Of a stretch of DNA of 64,000 nt, positions 27,304-37,075 are shown one piece after another. The notes beneath the pieces were generated by a model. It was not told where the DNA came from. It did no database searches and saw only the letters and a list, made by a program, of their open reading frames with translations. The stretch covers positions 55,194-119,193 of the forward strand of contig JACQYS010000012.1 in the NCBI GenBank assembly GCA_016208105.1, in the 5' to 3' direction. The position numbers and the translations under genes are program-made. The stretch's first letter is position 1; every line of letters starts with the position of its first letter. The stretch is from Desulfovibrio sp. (GTDB lineage: Bacteria; Desulfobacterota; Desulfovibrionia; Desulfovibrionales; Desulfovibrionaceae).

Positions 27304-29091
27304 ATGGCCGTAATTCGGGACGTCTTGGACATCGTCAGACGTCATGTTCAGCCCCCCACCTGCTGCGTCTGGCGCAAGGGGTTAACCCGGGAAGCCTTTA
27401 AGGCCGACATTCTCGCCGGGCTTACCGGCGCGGTGGTCGTGCTTCCGCAAGGCGTGGCCTTCGCCCTTATCGCCGGCCTGCCTCCCGAATTCGGCCTGTA
27501 CACGGCCATTGTCCCCACCATCATCGCCGCCCTCTTCGGGTCGAGCCATCACCTGATATCTGGACCCACAACGGCCATCTCCATCGTGGTCTTCGCCAAT
27601 ATCTCCACCATGGCGCAGCCGTTTACCCCCCGATACATCGAGTTGGCCCTGACACTCACCTTCCTTACCGGACTTTTCCAACTGGGCCTTGGTATGGCCA
27701 AAATGGGCGGCCTGATTAATTTCGTGTCCAGGTCGGTGATGACGGGTTTCACGGCCGGGGCCGCTGTGCTTATCGCCATCGGGCAGCTGCACCATTTCAT
27801 TGGCGTGGATCTGCCGAAGGGATCCATCGCCGGACTCCTGGCCGCCCTTCCTGGCGCTCTGTCGCGGGCCAGCCTCCCTTCCTTGGCAGTGGGCGGCACA
27901 GCCTTGGTCACAGCTTTGTTCTTTAAGAAAAAGTTTCCCCGCCTTCCAGGCTTGCTGGTGGCCATGGTGGTGGCCAGTCTTCTGGCCTGGTTCTTCGGGG
28001 GCGAACAAAGCGGGTTGAAAATGGCCGGTGCCCTGCCGGGCGGTCTGCCTCCCCTTTCCTGGCCCCTGGCCGAAGCGTCGTCCATCGGCAGCCTCATTCC
28101 TGGAGCCCTCGCAGTTGCCATGCTTGGGCTGGCAGAGGCCGTGGCCATAGCGCGAGCCGTAGCGGCCGGCACGGGGCAGCGCCTGGACAACAACCAGGAA
28201 TTCATGGGCCAGGGCCTTTCCAACCTCTTTGGAAGTTTTTTCTCGGCATACGCATCTTCAGGGTCCTTCACCCGCACGGGTGTGAACATCCAGTCCGGGG
28301 GCAAGACTCCCTTGGCAGCCGTGGTCTCGGCAGTGGCTGTCGCCCTGGCAGCCGTTCTGGTCGCTCCGCTTACGGCACACCTACCCATGGCCGGGGTGGC
28401 CGGAGTGCTCATGGTTGTGGCCGGTGGGCTCATACATATGCGCGACATCGACCGCATCATACGCACCAGCAGCCAGGAGGCCATGGTCATGGCCATCACA
28501 GCCATCTCCTGTTTGGCCGTTAATCTCGAATTCGCCCTCTTCACTGGCGTCATGCTCTCATTGCTCTTTTACTTAAACCGCACCTCCCACCCCAACTTCA
28601 TCACTCTCGCCCCGGACGGCTCCGGCCGCAGACGCCACTTGGTGAACATTGCCCGAAAGCCCATGCCTGAATGCCCGCAAATAAAAATACTGCGCCTGGA
28701 CGGCTCGATCTTTTTCGGAGCAGTGAACCACATCTCAGAAGAATTGCATCACCTGATGCAAGAAACACCGGCACAAAAGCATGTGATCCTTGTGGCCAGC
28801 GGAGTGAACTTCATCGACGTGACCGGCTGCCAAATGGTCTTTCAACAGGAGACAGCCCTCGGCAAGGAAGGAAGACGCCTTTACCTGTGTTCTCTGAAGC
28901 AGGAGGTGCTGGATACCCTTCGCCTGTGCGGCTGCATGCAGGGCCTGGGCAAGGACTCCGTGTTCGACACCAAAGCCGAGGCCGTGCGTGAGGTTTTAAA
29001 AAACATCGACTACTCCATCTGCTGCCGATGCCAGGCGAAAGTCTTCAAGGAATGTGAATCCATTACCGATGGTTATTGCATGCTGGACTAG
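27304..29091 (+). CDS. SulP-family anion transporter with STAS domain and Cys-rich tail
   Basis: Membrane protein of 595 residues. About 12 hydrophobic segments lie within 35-445, with the SulP motifs LPQGVAFALIAGLPPEFGLY, SRSVMTGFTAGAAVLI and AYASSGSFTRTGVN. A C-terminal STAS domain spans about 460-560 (IKILRLDGSIFFGAVNHI, VNFIDVTGCQMV). SulP proteins carry sulfate, bicarbonate or dicarboxylates. The last 29 residues form an unusual cysteine-rich tail (ICCRCQAKVFKECES, then DGYC). The ATG at 27304 fits better than a start at 27217, which lies in low-complexity leader sequence. Confidence 0.85.
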   Translation: MAVIRDVLDIVRRHVQPPTCCVWRKGLTREAFKADILAGLTGAVVVLPQGVAFALIAGLPPEFGLYTAIVPTIIAALFGSSHHLISGPTTAISIVVFANISTMAQPFTPRYIELALTLTFLTGLFQLGLGMAKMGGLINFVSRSVMTGFTAGAAVLIAIGQLHHFIGVDLPKGSIAGLLAALPGALSRASLPSLAVGGTALVTALFFKKKFPRLPGLLVAMVVASLLAWFFGGEQSGLKMAGALPGGLPPLSWPLAEASSIGSLIPGALAVAMLGLAEAVAIARAVAAGTGQRLDNNQEFMGQGLSNLFGSFFSAYASSGSFTRTGVNIQSGGKTPLAAVVSAVAVALAAVLVAPLTAHLPMAGVAGVLMVVAGGLIHMRDIDRIIRTSSQEAMVMAITAISCLAVNLEFALFTGVMLSLLFYLNRTSHPNFITLAPDGSGRRRHLVNIARKPMPECPQIKILRLDGSIFFGAVNHISEELHHLMQETPAQKHVILVASGVNFIDVTGCQMVFQQETALGKEGRRLYLCSLKQEVLDTLRLCGCMQGLGKDSVFDTKAEAVREVLKNIDYSICCRCQAKVFKECESITDGYCMLD

Positions 29092-29152
29092 CCTGAATTC
29101 GGCGTTGTCGCGTGTTGCATCCCGAAAGCAAGACGGGTAGGGTGCGCCCAAC

Positions 29153-30400
29153 ATGGACGGCTTTCAGGCCCTGCCTGCCCCCCCGCTTTTCGCACGCCAA
29201 CCCGTATTCACCGCGGATTTGAACGTCTTCGGCCACGAGCTGCTCTATCGGCAGGCCCTCACATCCACCCAGGCGGTATTCACCGATCTGGACGCGGCCA
29301 CCCTCACGGTCGTGGCCGGTGCTTTTCAATGGCATCCCGGGGATCTTGCCGGCGGACAGAAAATTCTCGTTAACTTCGGCCGCAAGACCATATTGGACAA
29401 AGCCCCCTACGCCCTCCCCTCTGACAGGACCGTGGTCCAGGTGGAGGAGAACGTCCAGCTTGACTCCCCTCTGCTTGAAACTCTTACAGCCCTCAAGGCC
29501 GACGGATACCTCCTGGCAGTGGACGGATTCAACTCCCTCCCGGAAGCGTCATCCCTCTTAGACATAGCCGATCTGGTCATCATCGACGTCCTGGGCAAGA
29601 GCAAGCAGGCGCTCCAGGGCCTGCTTCAGCCCGTGCTGGCCAAGAAGCTCCGAGCCGTTGCCCAGAGAGTGGAAGACAAGGCCTCCTTTGTATTGTGCAA
29701 GAGTCTAGGATTCAGCCTTTTCCAAGGCTATTTCTTCAAACGCCCCGAGGTGGTGGCCGGCAAGCGTCTGGCTTCCAACGAGCTTGCCCGGATCAAGCTC
29801 CTGCGGCTCACCCAGGCCGACCATCCTGACGAGAACGCCCTGCGCGACGCCATCCGCTCGGACGTATCCCTCAGCTACCGGTTGCTCAGCTACCTCAATT
29901 CGCCGCTCAACGGCCAACGCATGTCCAGACTCTCCATCCCCCGGGCCCTCCTGGTGCTCGGCTGGACCCACCTGCGGCACTGGCTGAAGGTCATCGCATT
30001 GACCGATCTTTCCCCATCAGGAAAAACCAGTGAACTGTCCTTTTTGTCCTTGCAGCGGGCCAGATTTTTCGAGGTGGTGGGACAGGGCCTTGGGCGCGAC
30101 AGCGCGGAAACAGAGAATCTGTTCACCTTGGGGCTCTTCTCGCTGCTGGACGCAATGCTGCACGCGCCCATGCAGGAAATACTGCTTAACCTCCCCCTGG
30201 ACGCGGTTTTGAAAGATGCGCTCCTCACCCAGCATGGGGAATACGCCCGGTGGATGAACATGGCCCTCCAGTTCGAGCAGGGTGACTGGGCAGGGTTGGA
30301 GAACACCCTTGAGGCCCTGAACATCCCGGCTAGCCTTGCTGCCGAAGGCTACACCCAGGCCATGGAGTTCGCGGCCTCGTTCACGCGGACAGGTTCATAA
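29153..30400 (+). CDS. EAL-HDOD (YuxH-type) signalling protein with degenerate EAL domain
   Basis: Protein of 415 residues combining an N-terminal EAL-like domain (1-200) and a C-terminal HDOD domain (about 205-400). The EAL signature is replaced by HELLYR, and the metal-binding Asp/Glu motifs of active phosphodiesterases are not recognisable (ADLVIIDVLGKS and DKASFVLCKSLGFSLFQGYFF remain). It is therefore probably a c-di-GMP binder or non-catalytic scaffold. HDOD features include LRDAIRSDVSLSYRLLSYLNS. The 3' end overlaps the convergent M48 peptidase gene by 20 bases. Confidence 0.8.
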   Translation: MDGFQALPAPPLFARQPVFTADLNVFGHELLYRQALTSTQAVFTDLDAATLTVVAGAFQWHPGDLAGGQKILVNFGRKTILDKAPYALPSDRTVVQVEENVQLDSPLLETLTALKADGYLLAVDGFNSLPEASSLLDIADLVIIDVLGKSKQALQGLLQPVLAKKLRAVAQRVEDKASFVLCKSLGFSLFQGYFFKRPEVVAGKRLASNELARIKLLRLTQADHPDENALRDAIRSDVSLSYRLLSYLNSPLNGQRMSRLSIPRALLVLGWTHLRHWLKVIALTDLSPSGKTSELSFLSLQRARFFEVVGQGLGRDSAETENLFTLGLFSLLDAMLHAPMQEILLNLPLDAVLKDALLTQHGEYARWMNMALQFEQGDWAGLENTLEALNIPASLAAEGYTQAMEFAASFTRTGS

Positions 30401-31625
30401 GACGCCGGATTCTCTCAAGAACAGGTGGATGACTGTACTGAAGCCACACCGTGAAAGGATGCGGCGTCAGATTGGAAAGGTTGGCGAGGCTCAGGGTTTT
30501 AAGAGCCGAAACCAACTCTTTAGCACTTCCTGTTCCCGCTGCGGCAAAAGCGTCCGCCTGGAACTCGAAACGTCTGGACACAGCGTTCGCCACAACCCCC
30601 AGAAGAAGCGCCAGCGGCTGATAGGCAAGGCCAAACAGGGCCAGACCCACATGGGCCGAGGGCTTGGCCACTCCGAAAGCCGCCTGCACATCGGCATTCC
30701 CCAGAAAGGCTTGGAGCACAATAAGCACCAAGCCCATCTTGGCTGTCGCCAGGGCGAACCCTTTGCCAATGTGCCCGAGCCTTGAATGCCCCACCTCATG
30801 GGCCAGTACAGCCACGACCTCATCTACGGTCATTCTGTCTATCAAAGTGTCATACAAACTAATGCGCTTGTGTTTGCCAAGGCCAGTGAAAAAGGCGTTG
30901 GCCTTGGTGGAGCGTTTGGAGCCGTCCATGATGAACACTCCGGAGAGATGGAACCCCTGGCTCAATGCATACGTTTCTATGGCCTGACGAAGTTCCCCGT
31001 CGGCAAGTGGGGTGAATCGGTTGAAGAGCGGCAGAATCCAGACCGGAGCGACCACCAGCAAGACAGCCGTCACCGCGGTGATCACCAGCCAGGAGACCAG
31101 CCAGGCCAACTGCCCGAGGCTCGAATACGCGTACAACACGGCCCAGAGAAGCCCGCCTCCGAGAACGGCTCCCAGAGCAACACCCTTGAGCCTGTCCGCC
31201 ACGAACACCCTGGGCGTGGTCGTGTTGAACCCGAAACGGGCTTCTATGACAAAAGTCCCGTACACGTCGAAAGGCAGGGCCAGGACTGACTGGGCCAAGG
31301 CCAGGACGCCGATGAACATCATTCCCGAAGATATTTCCCCAAAGCCCAGGGAGCGAACTCCGGCGTCCAGCCACCCCATGCCCCCCGCCAGCACGAACAA
31401 ACAGGCCACGACGAGATCAAATCCCTCGCTCGCCCACTCCAGCCGAACCCGGGCACGGAGATACTCCTGGGACTTTCCATACTCCGCAGGGTCGAAGACT
31501 CCCGCGAATTCTTCAGGCAACTCTGCGGACAAACCACGCACATTGAGCCAACGGGCCAGGCCTGTTATGGTGAATGTAAGAGCAAGAGCCCCAAGAACAA
31601 ACAGCACGTAGCCATTGATGAGCAC
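30381..31625 (-). CDS. M48 family CAAX-type membrane metalloprotease
   Basis: Membrane protease of 414 residues similar to Ste24 endopeptidases. Several helices precede the zinc motif HEVGH at 276-280; the third ligand lies in FEFQADAFA (about 353). The TKANAFFTGLGKHKRISLYDTL motif (split across 240-261) is characteristic of the Ste24 branch rather than HtpX. It probably degrades misfolded membrane proteins. The start is a GTG at 31625 with GGAG 7 bases upstream. It overlaps the divergent Mut7-C gene by 8 bases. Confidence 0.85.
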   Translation of the reverse strand: MLINGYVLFVLGALALTFTITGLARWLNVRGLSAELPEEFAGVFDPAEYGKSQEYLRARVRLEWASEGFDLVVACLFVLAGGMGWLDAGVRSLGFGEISSGMMFIGVLALAQSVLALPFDVYGTFVIEARFGFNTTTPRVFVADRLKGVALGAVLGGGLLWAVLYAYSSLGQLAWLVSWLVITAVTAVLLVVAPVWILPLFNRFTPLADGELRQAIETYALSQGFHLSGVFIMDGSKRSTKANAFFTGLGKHKRISLYDTLIDRMTVDEVVAVLAHEVGHSRLGHIGKGFALATAKMGLVLIVLQAFLGNADVQAAFGVAKPSAHVGLALFGLAYQPLALLLGVVANAVSRRFEFQADAFAAAGTGSAKELVSALKTLSLANLSNLTPHPFTVWLQYSHPPVLERIRRLMNLSA

Positions 31626-32346
31626 GGCAATTCTCCATTTCCACGGCGAACTCGCCCCCCTAACCGGGGGCGAAAGGCTGGACTATCGTGTGACGCGCCG
31701 GGCTTCGCTCAAGGATGTCCTGGAAGCGGTCGGCGTGCCGCACACTGAAGTATACTTCCTGACGGTGGATGGGCAACCCGTCCATTTCAGGCATATCCTG
31801 GTTCCTGGTGATGAGGTCAGCGTCCATCCCGGAGAGCCGCCGGTGAACGTTACCTGCGATCATCCGCTGCGGAGCGCCCTGCCATCACCACATTTCATTG
31901 CGGACGCCAATGTGGGCCGCCTGTCCACCTACCTGCGACTTATGGGTCTCGATGTGGCCTACAACCGCTGCTTAAGCGATGACGACGTAGCTTTAACCGC
32001 TGCCCGGGAAGGCAGAGTCGTCCTTACCCGGGACCATGGCCTTCTCCGCCGCAAAACCGTTGAGTGGGGAAGGTTGGTACGCGCCAACGATCCAATTGAG
32101 CAGACCAGGGACATCGTCCGCTTTTTCGGCCTCGCCCCGCTTGCGGCTCCATTTTCACGATGCGTACGCTGCAACAGGGCACTCGCGTCAGTTCCTAAAT
32201 CCGCCGTGCTGCACGTACTTCAGCCCAAGACCAAGCTCTACTATGAAGCGTTTTCACAGTGCCCTTCCTGCGGGCGTGTGTACTGGGCGGGATCCCACCA
32301 TGACAGGATGCGGGAGATGCTTCGCAAGCTTAGAGACACTCCATGA
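31618..32346 (+). CDS. Mut7-C RNase-domain protein with ubiquitin-like N terminus
   Basis: Protein of 242 residues. The first 80 residues form a ThiS/MoaD-like beta-grasp fold (ILHFHGELAPLTGG, LVPGDEVSVHPGEPP). Residues about 88-165 are the PIN-like Mut7-C nuclease core, with FIADANVGRLSTYLRLMGLD (acidic residues) and VVLTRDHGLL. A zinc ribbon follows (CVRCN, CPSCG). Such proteins are predicted RNases of PIN type. The start lies inside the start region of the divergent M48 gene. The end overlaps the next gene by ATGA. Confidence 0.8.
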   Translation: MSTAILHFHGELAPLTGGERLDYRVTRRASLKDVLEAVGVPHTEVYFLTVDGQPVHFRHILVPGDEVSVHPGEPPVNVTCDHPLRSALPSPHFIADANVGRLSTYLRLMGLDVAYNRCLSDDDVALTAAREGRVVLTRDHGLLRRKTVEWGRLVRANDPIEQTRDIVRFFGLAPLAAPFSRCVRCNRALASVPKSAVLHVLQPKTKLYYEAFSQCPSCGRVYWAGSHHDRMREMLRKLRDTP

Positions 32347-32633
32347 CAGCTAGTGACGCTGAATCACGAAGACCATCGCCTAAAGAGCCTTCATCGCGAG
32401 AGGATGATACTTCTTTCCGGGACGTAACGAATCACCCGCTTGCCCCGACCCATCTGTGCTGGCATCCTTATTGGGGCCTCTACTGGTCGCAGCATCGCGG
32501 GACTTGGGTATTGGGTCCCTTGCCGTCATATGTGTATTACCCTCAACGCCTGGGAAGGTATGTGGTCATTCCGGCTGCGGATGGCCGGCCATGGCACCAT
32601 TACCCCCCACGGGGATACAGGCGAGGCTGGTAG
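32343..32633 (+). CDS. Small aromatic-rich protein, unknown
   Basis: Protein of 96 residues that I do not recognise. The first 35 residues are polar and probably disordered (many Ser, Asp, Glu). The remainder is unusually rich in Trp, Tyr, His and Pro, with CWHPYWGLYWSQHRGTW, PSYVYYPQR and WHHYPPRGYRRGW. No signal peptide or membrane segment is seen. Its ATG overlaps the stop of the Mut7-C gene, and a strong terminator follows at 32662, supporting a real two-gene unit. Co-expression with an RNase suggests nucleic-acid binding, but this is speculative. Confidence 0.5.
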   Translation: MTASDAESRRPSPKEPSSREDDTSFRDVTNHPLAPTHLCWHPYWGLYWSQHRGTWVLGPLPSYVYYPQRLGRYVVIPAADGRPWHHYPPRGYRRGW

Positions 32634-32661
32634 ATAAACCTTCTGGGATATTTGAATGAAA

Positions 32662-32690
32662 AAAGGGCGGCCCATGATGGGCCGCCCTTT
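32662..32690. terminator. Bidirectional terminator between convergent genes
   Basis: A perfect inverted repeat with 13-base arms (AAAGGGCGGCCCA and its complement) and a 3-base loop sits between the aromatic-rich gene (+) and ilvD (-). A-run and T-run ends on both sides allow termination from either direction. Confidence 0.88.
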
Positions 32691-32727
32691 GCGTTTTGCA
32701 GAAAGCCAGTGACGACGGCAGCCTGCC

Positions 32728-34389
32728 CTATTTGTAAGCCGCCCCGTACGCGGCTGACTTCACGGACCTGGCGTAGCGCCTCAGTAGTCCTGAAGGCAGA
32801 GGTTTTTCCACCGGTTTGAAGGCTGCCCTGCGCTTGGCAAACTCTTCCTCGGAAAGAGCCAGGTCCAGCCTGCGGGCCGGAATGTCCAGCTCGATGGTGT
32901 CTCCGTCCTGCACAAGTCCTATGGGCCCGCCCTCGGCCGCCTCCGGGGAGACATGCCCGATGGCCGGGCCGCGCGTGCCGCCCGAGAACCGGCCATCGGT
33001 GATGAGGGCCACGTCCGATCCCAGCCCCATGCCCATGATGGCTGCCGTGGGGGAGAGCATCTCGCGCATGCCAGGGCCTCCCTGGGGGCCTTCGTAACGG
33101 ATGATGATGGCCAGCCCCTTGGTGATCTCTCCGGCCAGGATGGCCTTGTAGGCGTCCTCCTCGGAATTGAACACGCGGGCGGTCAGGGTGCGTTTCATCA
33201 TTTCCGGAGCCACGGCGGACTGCTTCACCACCGCGCCGTCAGGAGCCAGCGAGCCGCGAAGCACCGCGATTCCGCCCTGGTCCGAATAGGGCTTCTTATC
33301 ACGAATGACATCCGCATCCATGATGCTCGGTTTCAACTCGGCCAGGTTCTCGCCCACGGTTTTCCCGGTAACTGTAAGCGCCGAGGTGTCTATGAGCCCC
33401 CGAGCAGACAGAGCGTTCATAACCGCCGGGATGCCACCCGCCCTGTGCAGGTCCTCGATATGGTGGTGACCAGCGGGTGAGAGCTTACAGAGGTTGGGCG
33501 TCTTGCGGCTCACCTGGTCGAAAATGTCCAGGGTGAGGTCCAGGCCAGCCTCCGCGAAGATCGCAGGCAGGTGCAACACTGTGTTGGTGGAGCAGCCAAG
33601 CGCCATGTCCATGGTCACTGCGTTGGCCACCGATGCCTTGGTGACGATGTCGCGGGGTTTGATGTCCTTTTTCAAAAGATCCATCACCAACATGCCCGCC
33701 TTCTTGGCCAGACGCACCCGCTCGGCCGTGACCGCCGGGATGGTTCCGTTGCCGGGCAAGGCAAGGCCGATGGATTCGGAGAGGCAGTTCATGGAATTGG
33801 CCGTGAACATGCCGGAGCAGGAGCCGCAGCCGGGGCAGGCCCGAACCTCCAGCTCGCTAAGCTCAGCTTCGCCCATTGTGCCCTGCTTGACCCGACCCAC
33901 GGCCTCGAACACGCTGATGAGGTCGACCGGCCCCCCTGCGGAGGCTCCGGCAAGCATGGGCCCGCCCGAGATGAGAATCGAGGGGATGTTGAGCCTGAGC
34001 ATGGCCATGAGCATGGCCGGAACCGTCTTGTCGCAGTTGGGGATGAGCACCAGGGCGTCAAAAGGATGGGCCATGGCCATGATCTCGATGGAGTCGGCAA
34101 TTATCTCCCGGCTGGGCAGGGAGAAGCGCATGCCCGCATGGTTCATGGCCAGGCCGTCACAGACGCCGATCACCGGGAACTCCATGGGGGTTCCGCCGGC
34201 CATGCGCACGCCGGCCTTGGCGGCATTGGCTATGGTGTCTAAGTGTATATGGCCCGGAACGACTTCGTTGGCGGAGTTGACGATGCCCACCAGGGGGCGT
34301 TCGATTTCTTCGCGGGTCAGTCCCAGGGCGTGGAGCAGGGAACGGTGCGGGGCTTTCTCCACCCCGCCGGTCATAAGTTTGCTTCGCAT
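32728..34389 (-). CDS. ilvD: Dihydroxy-acid dehydratase
   Basis: IlvD of 553 residues dehydrates 2,3-dihydroxy-3-methylvalerate and -isovalerate in isoleucine and valine synthesis. It holds an Fe-S cluster: NCDKT (Cys119) and [11 protein letters not shown] (Cys185, 188, 191) are the cluster and active-site region, and [19 protein letters not shown] is the C-terminal signature. The ATG at 34389 follows AAGGAG. A terminator separates its 3' end from the opposite strand. It is a single gene with no other ilv genes in the window. The length matches the family. Confidence 0.94.
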   Translation of the reverse strand: MRSKLMTGGVEKAPHRSLLHALGLTREEIERPLVGIVNSANEVVPGHIHLDTIANAAKAGVRMAGGTPMEFPVIGVCDGLAMNHAGMRFSLPSREIIADSIEIMAMAHPFDALVLIPNCDKTVPAMLMAMLRLNIPSILISGGPMLAGASAGGPVDLISVFEAVGRVKQGTMGEAELSELEVRACPGCGSCSGMFTANSMNCLSESIGLALPGNGTIPAVTAERVRLAKKAGMLVMDLLKKDIKPRDIVTKASVANAVTMDMALGCSTNTVLHLPAIFAEAGLDLTLDIFDQVSRKTPNLCKLSPAGHHHIEDLHRAGGIPAVMNALSARGLIDTSALTVTGKTVGENLAELKPSIMDADVIRDKKPYSDQGGIAVLRGSLAPDGAVVKQSAVAPEMMKRTLTARVFNSEEDAYKAILAGEITKGLAIIIRYEGPQGGPGMREMLSPTAAIMGMGLGSDVALITDGRFSGGTRGPAIGHVSPEAAEGGPIGLVQDGDTIELDIPARRLDLALSEEEFAKRRAAFKPVEKPLPSGLLRRYARSVKSAAYGAAYK

Positions 34390-34620
34390 AGTGGCTCCTT
34401 GTACGGGATTCAGGGTGGATAGCTCCAAAGACCGGTGATGTCATCCGCGAAATCGACAGACTTATAAGCCTAAACTCTGATTCTTAAAAGCCCTCAGACT
34501 GCCTCCGGACATGCCTTCTTGGCCGCTTGAACTTTCATTGGCAACATGACAAAATTTGGTTGTTATTGCATGAGTGACAGCCCCTTCACTTTAGTCCGCT
34601 AGCGGTGTGCATGGTGACCA

Positions 34621-35100
34621 ATGCGTGACTCTGACCAGGTATATCCGGAACATCTTTTTCCAACTGCTTCTCCCACGAGCTGCGAAAGCACCGCTTGTGC
34701 AACCACGTTTGAGCACGGACCTCGCGACGTTTCCTGGCCAACGAGCGCAGACACATCCGGATTCGCCCCTTTCAACCTTGCCCTGCAGAGGCATCGCTTC
34801 GCCAACATGATGGATTTTCTCCCCGAACTGCTCAGCCTCTTTCGCGTAAACGCCGGAGAGCATCTTGACACTATCCGCACAGCCCTCTCCTGTGGCGATC
34901 TTCCGGTAGCGGCTACCGCAGCCCACACCCTGAAAGGGATGTCGTCGGTGGTCTGCGCCACAGCGGTACAGGAACTCTCTGGACAACTCGAAGACCTTCT
35001 GAAAACCAGCGACCTCAGCAGCGCGTTGGTCGTTCTTGGCGACCTGGAGGCGCAGTTGGCCAGGGCCATCGCATCCCTCAACTCTCCACCCGCACCGTAA
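34621..35100 (+). CDS. HPt-domain phosphotransfer protein
   Basis: Protein of 159 residues whose C-terminal 95 residues are a histidine phosphotransfer domain: LPELLSLFRVNAGEHLDTI, then AHTLKGMSSV with the phospho-acceptor His102. The first 60 residues are not recognised, and a shorter form starting at the Met at about 34807 is possible, because no ribosome site is clear at the ATG. No hybrid kinase lies nearby. It is 3 bases upstream of metX in the same direction, an unexplained pairing that may simply be positional. Confidence 0.72.
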   Translation: MRDSDQVYPEHLFPTASPTSCESTACATTFEHGPRDVSWPTSADTSGFAPFNLALQRHRFANMMDFLPELLSLFRVNAGEHLDTIRTALSCGDLPVAATAAHTLKGMSSVVCATAVQELSGQLEDLLKTSDLSSALVVLGDLEAQLARAIASLNSPPAP

Positions 35101-35103
35101 ATC

Positions 35104-36282
35104 ATGAGCGAGTACGCTGAACATATCGTGGACGGGGCTGGAGTCGGCCTGGTTAAGAAACGCTTCTTCACCTTCGCCGAGAGCAATCCCTTCCCCTTGG
35201 TGAGTGGAGCGGACATTGGCCCCGTCACCTTGGCCTACGAGACATATGGCCAGCTGGCCCCGGACGCCTCCAATGCTGTGCTGGTCTGCCACGCCCTCAC
35301 CGGTGACTCCCACGCGGCTGGAATCTACTCCCCTTCGGACCCCAAGCCTGGCTGGTGGGAAGTGATGATCGGCCCTGGGAAAGGGCTCGACACCGATAAA
35401 TATTTCGTGGTCTGCGCCAACGTCCTGGGGGGGTGCATGGGTTCCACCGGACCGGCGAGTCCCAATCCCGCCACCGGAAAACCCTACGGACTGGCCTTCC
35501 CGGTGCTCACCATCGGCGACATGGTGCGCGCCCAGAAGGCTTTGCTGGAACACCTTGGCATCAGCCGGCTCTTGTCCGTTGTCGGCGGTTCCATGGGCGG
35601 CATGCAGGTGCTGGAGTGGGCCGCCCGCTATCCCGAGATGGTTGTTTCAGCCATCCCCCTGGCCACGGCGGCAAAGCACTCCGCCCTTCACATCGCCTTC
35701 CACGAGGTGGCCCGCCAGGCCATCGTGGCTGATCCTGACTGGAACGGAGGCGACTACTACGACTGCGCCAAACCAGCCCACGGCCTGGCCGTGGCCCGCA
35801 TGATAGGGCACATCACCTACCTTTCCGACGAGGCCATGCGCCACAAGTTCGGCCGCGGCCTCCAGGACAGGGCTGATTTTTCCTTCAGCTTCGAAGCCGA
35901 CTTCCAGGTGGAGTCCTACCTGCGCTACCAGGGGCTCAAGTTCGTGGAACGCTTCGACGCCAATTCCTTTCTCTACATCACTCGGGCAGCCGACTATTTC
36001 GACCTGGGAGCCACCCATGGGGGGGGCTCGCTTACCAAGGCCTTCTCACGCGGGAGCACGAGGTTCCTGGTGGTATCCTTCAGCTCGGACTGGCTCTACC
36101 CCACCTACCAGTCCCGCGAACTGGTGCAGGCTCTCAAGCGCGCCGGAAAGGACGTGAGCTTCTGTGAGATCGAAGCCCAATGGGGTCACGACGCTTTCCT
36201 CCTGGACAGCCCCCGTTTGGCCGGGCTCATTTCCGGCCATCTCGAACGCACCCAGCGCGACCTGGAAAGGGGCATCCTCTGA
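35104..36282 (+). CDS. metX: Homoserine O-acetyltransferase
   Basis: Alpha/beta-hydrolase of 392 residues that acylates homoserine, the first committed step of methionine synthesis. The nucleophile elbow [14 protein letters not shown] holds Ser163; the Asp lies in [11 protein letters not shown] and the His in [20 protein letters not shown] near residue 62 and [11 protein letters not shown] near 119 are conserved in MetX. Acetyl versus succinyl specificity cannot be settled by eye. It overlaps metW by TGATG, and the metX-metW pair is common in proteobacteria. Confidence 0.92.
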   Translation: MSEYAEHIVDGAGVGLVKKRFFTFAESNPFPLVSGADIGPVTLAYETYGQLAPDASNAVLVCHALTGDSHAAGIYSPSDPKPGWWEVMIGPGKGLDTDKYFVVCANVLGGCMGSTGPASPNPATGKPYGLAFPVLTIGDMVRAQKALLEHLGISRLLSVVGGSMGGMQVLEWAARYPEMVVSAIPLATAAKHSALHIAFHEVARQAIVADPDWNGGDYYDCAKPAHGLAVARMIGHITYLSDEAMRHKFGRGLQDRADFSFSFEADFQVESYLRYQGLKFVERFDANSFLYITRAADYFDLGATHGGGSLTKAFSRGSTRFLVVSFSSDWLYPTYQSRELVQALKRAGKDVSFCEIEAQWGHDAFLLDSPRLAGLISGHLERTQRDLERGIL

Positions 36283-36881
36283 TGCGTTACGACTTAGACC
36301 TCATTGCCTCCTGGATCACTCCGGGCTCACGCGTGCTGGACTTGGGCTGCGGCAAGGGAGAGCTTTTGGAGTTTCTGCATGAGACCAAGCAGGTCCGCGG
36401 GTTCGGTGTGGAGCAGGACGAATCGAATGCCGCGGCCGGAATCAGCCGAGGTGTGTCGATCCTCCAGGGAGACTTGAGCCAGGAAGTGGGAGACTACCCG
36501 GACAACGCCTTCGATTTCGTGGTGCTCTCCCAGACCTTGCAGCAGGTGCCGGAACCCCTCAAGCTGCTCCAGAAGATCCTGCGTGTTGGCCGCAAGGCCG
36601 TGGTGAGCTTCCCCAACTTCGCCCACTGGCGAAACCGCTGCCAGCTCTTTTTCCAGGGCCAGGCGCCTGTGACGCCTGAACTTCCCTACGATTGGCACGA
36701 CACCCCGAACATCCGGGTGATCACCTTCAAGGACTTTTCACGCTTCTGCACCCGCCATTTAATCACCGTGCACGAGGCTGTGGCCATCAAGACAGGCCCC
36801 TCTTCGCGAAGCGGCCTGGTCATCACCAGGCTCCCCAACCTGCTGGCGAACTACGGTATTTTTCTCTTAAGCAAGCAGTAG
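36282..36881 (+). CDS. metW: Methionine biosynthesis protein MetW
   Basis: Protein of 199 residues, a Rossmann methyltransferase-like fold with SRVLDLGCGKGELLEFL (SAM-binding motif I) and the MetW signatures VLSQTLQQVPEP and VVSFPNFAHWRNR. In other bacteria MetW binds MetX and enables its activity, which fits the TGATG overlap. The next gene is convergent, with a stem-loop between. Confidence 0.9.
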   Translation: MRYDLDLIASWITPGSRVLDLGCGKGELLEFLHETKQVRGFGVEQDESNAAAGISRGVSILQGDLSQEVGDYPDNAFDFVVLSQTLQQVPEPLKLLQKILRVGRKAVVSFPNFAHWRNRCQLFFQGQAPVTPELPYDWHDTPNIRVITFKDFSRFCTRHLITVHEAVAIKTGPSSRSGLVITRLPNLLANYGIFLLSKQ

Positions 36882-36983
36882 TTCAACCTCCACTGAGCCT
36901 TCTTCTGGGGATGATTGAAGACATTTTCTGTTTCTTTAACAGCCCGGTGCAACCGGCGATCTTCGCAGTCTGCTAAACGCAAT

Positions 36984-37011
36984 GGGCGCCACCGAATTCT
37001 CGATGGCGCCC
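36984..37011. terminator. Stem-loop between metW and fbaB
   Basis: A GC-rich inverted repeat (GGGCGCCA and TGGCGCCC, 12-base loop) lies between the convergent ends of metW (+) and fbaB (-). No strong T run follows, so it may be a weak bidirectional terminator or only an mRNA-stabilising hairpin. Confidence 0.5.
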
Positions 37012-37075
37012 GTAAATATTCTGGACAAACTGTGGAGAACACTTTCCAGGAACGGAGCTTCGCCCCCTTCCTAGG

